Source of the DNA: Papaver somniferum
Lineage: Eukaryota; Streptophyta; Magnoliopsida; Ranunculales; Papaveraceae
Assembly: GCF_003573695.1 (NCBI RefSeq)
Contig: NC_039362.1
Coordinates: 12,813,402-12,877,401, forward strand
DNA: 64,000 nt
Direction of reading: 5' to 3'
The notes beneath the pieces were generated by a model that was given only the letters and a program-made list of their open reading frames with translations, ran no database searches and was not told where the DNA came from. The position numbers were made by a program, and so were the translations under genes. Shown here piece by piece: positions 55,869-64,000 of this stretch (its first letter is position 1; each line of letters opens with the position of its first letter).

Positions 55869-58800
55869 TGATCGCAGTCGCATGCGTCAAAAATTAATAT
55901 TACTTTCTCACAACTTAAAATATATAATATAGCAAGGGTAAGAAAGGATCGTTCCCACAGAAAGACTTTTTGTTGTTATAAAATTACAGTTTCTTAGTTA
56001 CCAATGGGGGGATTTTTGTTTTAGAAAAGCAATAAAGTAATTTGAATAATCAATAAGGAGAAGATTTTGGTCACGGGATAGTATCATTCACAAACATGTA
56101 TTTTCATCAATGACTAGAATTGGTATTTTAATATCTCATTTACTAAAAGTCCTAGGATATCTTGATCGCAAGAATATCCCGCTAATTCTCTGATTTCATC
56201 ACAACCACATTAAAAGATCTATAAGTGAATTCTTCCTAGAAAGCAACCTAACGTATAAAAGCACAATCAAGTTTAACTCCCTAAAAGCACTAAGTTCTAT
56301 GAAATAAGACTAATCAATGCAAACGAACGTGTAAAAGCACTAATCCGTTTTAACAGAAGTTATGATTCACTTGTGACTAGTAGGATATATCACTACAAGC
56401 ACTACCCACAATTATGCTACTTAGAATAAGGGATAAACAACTTTTTCGTATTGAAAACCTTAATATAGCTTTAGAAATGAATGTAAATCGGATTGATTCC
56501 GGACTCAACCAAACAAACAATCAAATCATATAACAATATAAACCATGAATCATAAACAATAAAGTTGAGATAAAACTAATTCATTGAATCAAATATCATT
56601 TGTGAAATCCATTTTATCCCATAACCAATAATAGTTATTTAGCTACTCATAGCTTTTGAGTTCATCATAATCATAATCAATAACAAATGAAGAAGATGAA
56701 AAATAAACGAAAGCAAATCCTAGTCGCCGCTCTCCAAAAAATAGAGAACTTTCCTTTTTGTCACTTTTCATCTTTCCAAAACTACTAGGTCTTCAAAGCC
56801 CAAAGTTCAATGGCAAGATGTCCACCAAGCCCATATGTGGGGAATACCCATGTGAAAATATATCCCAAAAAATACTCTCCGGAAAACTGGTAAAATCGCC
56901 GGAAATTGACGGGGAATATACCGGGAAGTAGCTCAGGTGACCGGTAAAGTCCACCCGGTCACCGGTCAAAGACAGACAATGCTAGACCGAGTCAGGACGA
57001 GTCATCGAGTCAACTCAGTGATGTCAGCTGAATCTAGTCAGATTTAAGTCAGAAGCTAACTCAGCAGATTTGGTTTATGCCAAAGCCAGTGCACGGCTGT
57101 AGCTCATTTTGCACAGGCCATAATCAAATTAGCACCAGGATGGCGCTTCATCCAAGCATCACTTAGCCATCCACAAAGCTGCAACCAGCCAACACTGCCA
57201 ATGCCTTGTCTGTAATGCTAACACCAGCTCAACCTGCAGTTCTGTCACAGACATTTCCCTCCAGCTACATTCTTTCTCTTGCTAGTATGACCAACTCACA
57301 TCTCAGATGAAATCCATCAGTTCCCATGTTACATTCACCTGCAATAACAGCTCATACCACTCAATTCTCCCTCATTGCAGCTTCAACTCCATTCTATAGC
57401 ACATTCATACAGCTGCACTCAACATCATCGGTCCATTGCAACCACAAACCAGCTTGAACTGCAACTCTTGCATAACCTTCTATGGCAGCTGCTCATTATT
57501 CAACCACAAGGCATTTCAATCAACTTCTTCTCAGTCAAGCCCATTCTTCAACTGCATTCTCAGTAGCTCCTGGCCAAACACGACAGCAACATACTCACAT
57601 TTTCTACTTCTTGCAAACCACCAACACAAAGCACCAAGACCTGCACCTAAACATACATCTAACCTCCATTCCCAGCTGTTGTCTACCCGCAGCTACACAG
57701 CACCGCTTGCAAACTTCTGTAACTTCACCTGCATCTTCTCCATTCATAACAACAGCTACAATTCGTTCCTCAGCTGCTCAATTGCACCACTGGAGTAACA
57801 CTCCACCTGCCATCTCCCATTGGTTCGATCTTGGCAGCAACATCTGTAGCTGCACATCAGTTTTAACCATTTTGTAACTTCAGTTTCGACTCCATTCCGT
57901 TTTTCTTGTTCCACCAGAACTGCTCTGCAATTCAGCGAGTAGCTCAGTTCCATCCCCATTCATCTCAGCCTTCTGCAATCAACACAAGCACTTTGCAATA
58001 ATTCTTGAGCCAACAAACTCCAGTTCTACATCTCCACTAGCCATTTCCCCTGCAGCCATTCATTCTTTTCAATAGAACCGAACACACCCAGTTTAACTAG
58101 TGCTCAATCAACACCATATGAAGCTTCTATGAACACCATTCATCTCACCCTGCCGCATCTGAACTTCCATTAAATCTCCATCTCAGCCTTAACACCACTG
58201 TCAGACTCAGCTGCACATCTCCTAACATTCATTTAATCAATTCCATAGCCAACTGACTCAAGTACATGCTCTCAGTAACAACACCAGAACCCTTGCAATT
58301 CATCATAACCAGATGTAGAATATTTCTTGTTCACATGCAACATCACTAGCAACTGCATCAACCTATTTCCATAGCCCATAACTGCAGCTGCAATTCCATT
58401 TCTTCTCTTCTTCTCAGCTCAAGACCACCACCATAACCAGTAGCAGCACCACCAGTTATCTCAAATGGCATCACAGTCCCAGTCTCAGCTGGTGCTTCAA
58501 CCCATTTCAGCTTCTTCATCTGTTTCTCTGTCTTGTCCATCTTCTTCCATTCTAGACTTGAACCCTAACTTCAACATCTCAACTCCATCTGCAGTATCAT
58601 CTTCTTGTCCAAGTTCTTCAATATCGTCCCAGACTCACACTCAAGTCAAATCACCAGAAACCCTTGAATCTCTTCACTGCAACCCATTGATTTCTTCCAA
58701 CAGATTCTCTTTATAACTCAGATTCATCACCAACACCAGCTGCATCAGTTCATCACGATAAACTGCATCTTTTCCTTCTTTCCATGACCACAGAAGCATC

Positions 58801-59625
58801 AAAATCAACAAATGCTTCTCTGTAACTCAATAACTCAGCTCTTAATCTCCACAATCATCCATGAATCACAAAATCCAGTAGATCCCCTTTGTTCTTCTCA
58901 GATTTCTTGGCTTAAAAGAACCCTAACTTTCTCTCCATCCTCAGCTTCAGTCGACAGTAGCAACACTTTTACCTTGATGTAAACTTGAATCTGAGACATG
59001 CCCATGTTTCTAATCTCAAAACCCCTTCCTCTTCGGATTCATTCTCGATTTCTCTCATATCTCAACTTCAGGTTCAAATCACAAAACCCTAATCTCATCT
59101 TCTCAAACTCAGAATTTCTTTCTGTTTTCTATCCTCCCAGCAGAGCTTAAATTCACATCCTCATCTCCTTCCATTCGATCCAGATGCTTACCACTGCCAC
59201 CAATTTCTCAGACAGCAGCCGCACCATTTTATCTGTCTGAATTTCAGGTGGAGTAAAAGAAAACTAAGAAGAAATAAATATTCTTTGAAATTTAGCTTTT
59301 GTGTAGGAATGAAGATTGATATAGGCACCCCACTGACTTGGATAAGGGTTGCCCAGATTTCTTTGGGCCTGTCAGTTATGGGAAACTGACAGTTCATTAT
59401 TCATCTCTTCCTTGCGCAACCTAGTCTGCTCCAAGAATGACTCGCTTGTAAATCAACCTTTTCGGCCTCTACGCTCCAAATGGATGTTGTTTCTTTCTAT
59501 TGCTCCAAATGACTCCACAGTACCTAAATACTCAAAAGTAAACATAAGAGATGCAATTCACAAGGATAATAGCAAAGAAAGCATAAATACTAGATATAAA
59601 ATTAGGTGTTTTACAACACCTATCA
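55869..59625 (-). repeat. Giant solo LTR (3757 bp), Tat/Ogre-like Ty3
   Basis: On the minus strand it runs from TGATAGGTGTTGTAAAACACC to CGCATGCGACTGCGATCA, with a perfect 5-bp duplication GGTAG (55864-55868 and 59626-59630). The GTGGGAACGATCC segment before its end and its great length fit LTRs of Tat/Ogre elements as I remember them. No internal direct repeat, primer site or coding domain was seen, so one LTR remains. Its C-rich (plus-strand) middle, 57060-59240, yields only compositional ORFs. Confidence 0.8.
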
Positions 59626-59657
59626 GGTAGCATTGATTGCAAACCTTGATTTGAAGA

Positions 59658-59665
59658 CTATATAA
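59658..59665 (+). promoter_or_regulatory. TATA box of a Copia-B LTR
   Basis: GACTATATAAAGGAGAACTC is conserved in position in the other LTRs (reverse copies near 61754-61761, 54166 and 52656). It separates U3, with the palindromic words, from R. Confidence 0.7.
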
Positions 59666-60616
59666 AGGAGAACTCTAGCAACTGGGAAACCTAATCCCCA
59701 CACATCATGTGTGATAGTAGTTATATAAGCTAGAGTTGATTCTCCTAAACCTTATGTTTCTATCGAGACCATGTAGGTTAACGACTTGAAGGCTTCAATG
59801 GATTGTGAAGCCAGACCCAACTATTTTCTCTGTAGTTTCGTGATCTGATCTTACTGTTTCTATCGTATTGAGTACAATTGTAAAATTGGCTCAAGATTAA
59901 TTTCTTCGATATGCAAGATTGAAAAGTAGTCACAAACATCTTCGTTTCATCGTTTGTGATTCCACAATATCTTGTTTCGCTAGTCGATAAAGATTATTGT
60001 GAGGTGACTGATATTTCTAGGCTGTTCTTCGGGAATATAAGACCGGTATATCAATTGGTTCATGTTCACCTTGATTTATCAAAAGACGGAACAAAACTCG
60101 TAGGTATTTCTGTGGGAGACAAATTTATCTATTCCTGTAGACTTTTCTGTGTGACAAAGACTTGTTTATTAAAGTCTTCACTTTGGGTCGTAGTAACTCT
60201 TAGTTGTGGGTGAGATCAACTAAGGGAATCAAGTACGTAGTATCCTGCTGGGATCAGAGACGTAAGGAGCGCAACTGTAACTTAGATCAGTGTGAGATTG
60301 ATTGGGGTTCAATTACAGTCCAGACCGAAGTTAGTTTGTAGTAGGTTAGTGTCTGTAGCGGCTTAATACATTGTGTGTTCAATCTGGACTAGGTCCTGGG
60401 ATTTTTCTGCATTTGCGGTTTTCTCGTTAACAAAACTTCTGGTGTCTATGTTATTTCTTTTCCGCATTATATTTTGTTATATAAAATTGAAATATCACAG
60501 GTTGTGCGTTGAATCGATCGATTGGTATATCCAACCTTTGGTTGTTGATTGAAATTGATTGATCCTTGAATATTGGTCTTTGGTACCTTTCAAGTTAATT
60601 TCTCTTGTATGCAATT

Positions 60617-62957
60617 TGAAAAAGCGGGGGTACAACAACCACACCCAATATTTCGTTTAGCAATCTGTATGGACAAACTCCAATATACTTTCTAGAGAAT
60701 CAACTAGGCAGTCAGACTCAATCTAGATAAAAAGTATATCATAGAGTTTATATCTCAATCTCTCGATTTGATATATACTCAAGCAAATAGAAATCTACGA
60801 GTCTTTATCAAATACTAGAGAGATAACTTGGATGGTACCAAAGACCAATATCCAAGTATCAATCAATCTAAATCAACAACCAAAAGGTCGGATATTCTAA
60901 TTGATTGAACAACGCACAATTTGTGATATTTCAATTATACAACAAAATATAATGCGAAAAAGAAATAACACAGACACCAGAATTTTGTTAACGAGGAAAC
61001 CGCAAATGCAGAAAAACCCCGGGACCTTCTCCAGATTGAATACACACTGTATTAAGCCGCTACAGACACTAGTCTACTCCAAATTAACTTTGGACTGGAC
61101 TGTAGTTGAACCCCAATCTATCTCACACTGATCCAAGGTACAGTTATGCTCCTACGTCTCTGATCCCAGCAGAATGCTACGTACTTGATTCCCTTAGCTG
61201 ATATCACCCAAAACTAAGAGTTGTTAAGACCCAAAGTCGAAGACTTTAATAAACAAATTTGTGTCACACAGAAAAGTCTACGATAATAGATAAATCCGTC
61301 TCCCACGAATATACCTACGAGTTTTGTTCCGTCTTTTGATAAATCAATGTGAACAGGAACCAATGATGAACCAGACTTATATTCCCGAAGAACAACCTAG
61401 TATTATCAATCATCTCACAATAATCTTAATGGACGCAACGAAAAAAGATATTGCGGAATCACAAATGATGAGACGAAGTGTTTGTGATTTATTTTATATC
61501 TTGCCTATCGGAGATATCAATCTCAAGCCAATTATTATTACAATTGTACTCGTACGATAGAAAAAACTAGATCAGATCACACAACTACGAGAAAGTAGTA
61601 TCTGTATGGCTTCACAATCCCAGTGAAGTCTTTAAGTCGTTAACCTGGTTTAGAGAAGAAAACTCAAGGTTAAAGGAGAATCGACTCTAGCTTATGCAAC
61701 TAGTATCACATATAAGGTGTGGGTATTAGGTTTCCTAGTTGATAGAGTTCTCCCTTATATAGTATTTCAAATCAGGGTTTGCAATCAATGTTAGCTTGGT
61801 AACAAAGCATTCAATATTCACCGTTAGATAAAAACCTGATTAGATTCAAGCTAATATCTTTCAACCGTTAGATCGAAAACTAGCTTGTTACACACAAATG
61901 AAATGCACGTTTCTAGGCTTGTGTAACCGTACCCAAACTTGTACATTTGTTGGTTCAACAATAGTCAACCAAAAGGTTAGCCATATGATCACTTTCATAT
62001 CAACCATATTCTTCTTCATCATAACTAGTTCAAATGACTCAAATAAACTAGTTCGAGAGTTATTCAATTGCAAGGAAATCTTATGTAACTGCACAAGACA
62101 CAACTGAAACAAAAACGATTCGATTCACTCGAATCGGTTCATGAACTATATAGACACGATTTGCAGTTTGCATTCCTTAGTTTATTTAAGAATAATTTCA
62201 CAAACATCGTTTTTAGATATAACCTACTCAAGTTCGCGGACGGAGTTCACAAACTCCAGCAGAATTTCTCGGGACGAGAACTTCCGCCAGTTCGCGGACT
62301 TGGCTCACGCCACCACTCCGGTTCTCTTGATCAACAAAGTTCGCAAACTTCGGTTCAAGGAATATGTACTTATACATATATGTGTTTCCACAACAATGCT
62401 TATATCCTCCAAGTGTTATATTATCTAAACTCTCATTTCAATCATTGAAACATTCTTAGAGGACGTTGATATTTTATAGTTGTTATTCACAAAATATTTT
62501 TCGTCAAAGTAAGCAATTTTCAAAGTGATTGAAACTTGTCATGACTTTCGTCACTAGGTAAAGATGAACTTGGTTAAAGAGAAAGCTTACCAACACATAT
62601 TTCGAGAAATAGATAGGCTAGATAAACTCGGCTCGAAATAGTAAATGTGTATAATCTAAGTCTATATAGCAAAACGACTTTTGTCTCAAGATAGGAGATA
62701 AATATATTTTTGAGTTATAGATAAGTTCAAGTCTCCACATACCTTTTAGTCGATAAATATCCACCGGTTCCTTGAGTAGTCCTTCGTGTTGTGTGATGAT
62801 TGCCATGTAGTTCTTGAGCTCAACTTCACTTTCTATCCTAGTCTGAGACCTTATCTATAGTAGACTAGAAATCAAGACTTATAGTTTTGATCACTAACAT
62901 TGACAAACATGCCCGAGATAGAAACGCATGCGAGTTCGACCGAGCAATGCTCTAACA
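60617..62957 (-). repeat. Full-length 3' LTR of a minus-strand Copia-B element
   Basis: It is 2341 bp, from TGTTAGAGCATTGCTCGG (62957) to CCCCCGCTTTTTCA (60617). The polypurine tract GGGGAGAT lies just outside at 62958-62965. The TATA is at 61761-61754. Its word block (62225-62350) uses GTTCGCGGAC / AGTTTGCGAACTT words instead of the GTATGCGTAC words of its relatives. It inserted into the plus-strand LTR ending at 60616. Confidence 0.9.
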
Positions 62958-64000
62958 ATCTCCCCATTTTTCAATTTTAGTGACAAAACTATCAATACAT
63001 ATGGAATACAAAAAATAAATAAATTAACTTTTGTAGCTCCTATTCCACATGTCTAATCTTCAACATTACTTGAAATCTTCATCACTTCCAAGTACTCCAA
63101 TGATCCCAAAGGTTGTAAGTTCAACATCATCGTTGTTGAAAATCCGTAGCTATAACAACGAGAAAACAATAGTTCTCAATCATTTTTATACAGTGTCATC
63201 GTATCATTACACATCGTCAAAGTTCACTTGTATCACAACTTCAACAACAATACTATGGTGATATGTATCACTACTCCTTAGTCAATACTCCATCTCACAT
63301 GCAAACCACTCCCCCTTACATAATGATCCGAAAACCATATGTATTTGTAGTGTGAACTACATATTAATTCTCCCCCTTTTTGTCAATAAAATCGTCAAAG
63401 GTGCAAGAACAGGATCCTAATGAAATTTCTGAAAGAGACATTTCATGACCAAAAGAAAGAAACACATATCATCTTATTTAGATGCAATCATAAAGCCGAA
63501 GCTAAATGCATTCATCAAAGAGTTTATAAAGATACAATATAACCCCTATAATATTCCACAACCGCACACCCCACAAAAATTTGGCAATTAAGCACAAGTT
63601 CAAATAAGGAATGTCCCCCATAAAATGTCATTCCTGAAAGAAAAACAAGAGCGACCTTAATTTCGAAAGAATAGAAGGATTTCTTTGGACATAACAAATC
63701 TCGTACAAGTATGAATTTGAATCCAAAATACTCAATTAAATTAACCACAAGAGAACCCATGATTAATTTAATCGACAAATGCTCAACATAATCGAACTTA
63801 TGGAGACTCAAAATATACAATTAGATTAATCACAAGTGAACCCATAATTAATCTAATTGAAATACACAGCCAAACTAATCACAAAAGTAATCAATTTAAT
63901 TGGTCATGCTCATCGTAAGAAAACTTACGGAGCAACAACTAAATAACCAAACAAGATGATTAATTTAGTTGAATATGCTCGACATAAAGTATCCCGCGGA
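62958..64000 (-). mobile_element. 3' internal region of the minus-strand Copia-B element (continues past window)
   Basis: The reverse complement parallels 17440-18190 segment by segment: the GACAAAAAGGGGGAGAA motif (about 63378), the CACTACAAATACATATGG segment (about 63340), the TTGTTATAGCTACGGAT segment (about 63150) and the final polypurine tract. It is non-coding; the frame at 63524-63820 is compositional. Confidence 0.85.
63735..63971 (-). other. Hairpin array of the minus-strand Copia-B element
   Basis: Exact inverted pairs are ATTAAATTAA/TTAATTTAAT (63735-63744 with 63763-63772), CAATTAGATTAAT/ATTAATCTAATTG (63818-63830 with 63847-63859), CGTAAG/CTTACG with loop AAAA (63914-63919 with 63924-63929) and CAACTAAAT/ATTTAGTTG (63936-63944 with 63963-63971). 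Neighbouring stems differ in sequence but keep pairing. Confidence 0.8.

Larger units (their letters stand above)
54668..60616 (+). repeat. Copia-B LTR (plus), split by a giant solo LTR and cut by a minus LTR
   Basis: It starts TGTTAGAGCACTACTCGG. The parts are 54668-55868 and 59631-60616, and they rejoin across GTTACCAAGGTAG and CATTGATTGC. The end is lost at TCTCTTGTATGCAATT, where the reverse LTR at 60617 entered. It keeps the word block at about 55270-55430 and a TATA box (59658). Confidence 0.85.

Noticed and set aside
62618..62806. Short ORFs recurring in LTRs (also at 18418 and 40072)
   Set aside because: They are the same LTR sequence in different copies and orientations, with frames not conserved among copies.
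63524..63820. 98-codon minus-strand ORF
   Set aside because: It overlaps the non-coding hairpin region of Copia-B; the equivalent stretch at 17440-17640 has no matching frame.

Overview
This is a repeat-dominated window from a flowering-plant nuclear genome. Introns, LTR retrotransposons with tRNA-iMet primer sites, hAT elements, LINEs and a class I TCP factor all point that way. A eudicot is likely; a basal eudicot such as the poppy family is only a guess. Three genes look intact. They are a TCP20-like transcription factor (32329-33339, minus), a small defensin-like secreted peptide (38598-38816, minus) and a six-exon steroleosin-type 11-beta-hydroxysteroid dehydrogenase (44111-45766, minus). 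Nothing suggests that they work together; they sit in a gene island of about 25 kb between two blocks of nested transposons.

Left block (1-25.1 kb). An outer Copia element (here Copia-B) keeps a gag zinc knuckle, a coiled-coil ORF, its 3' internal region and a 3' LTR. It was hit by a solo Ty3-type LTR (445-1957, target duplication ATAAG) and by a second Copia element, Copia-A (2679-17070, target duplication CTATG). Copia-A in turn holds a complete non-autonomous Ty3-type element (5003-12159) inside its 5' LTR. Next come a 2.7-kb hAT element (19517-22202, perfect 8-bp duplication) and an old LTR interrupted by a younger one.

Middle (25.1-51.5 kb). This part holds the three genes, LINE remnants, two hAT elements, a foldback MITE near TCP20, and a 1.7-kb terminal-inverted-repeat element packed with AACCGAAC/GTTCGGTT hairpins.

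Right block (51.5-64 kb). Copia-B LTRs lie in alternating orientation, one inside another. One is split by a 3.76-kb solo LTR of Tat/Ogre type (55869-59625, duplication GGTAG). The window ends in the 3' internal part of another Copia-B copy.

The most unusual signal is a chain of short hairpins in the 3' internal regions of the Copia elements. Neighbouring hairpins have different stem sequences, yet each stem pairs perfectly with itself; one hairpin in the LTR shows a paired change between copies. No pol gene (protease, integrase, RT-RNase H) is visible in Copia-A or in the nested Ty3 element. All boundaries and alignments were made by eye.
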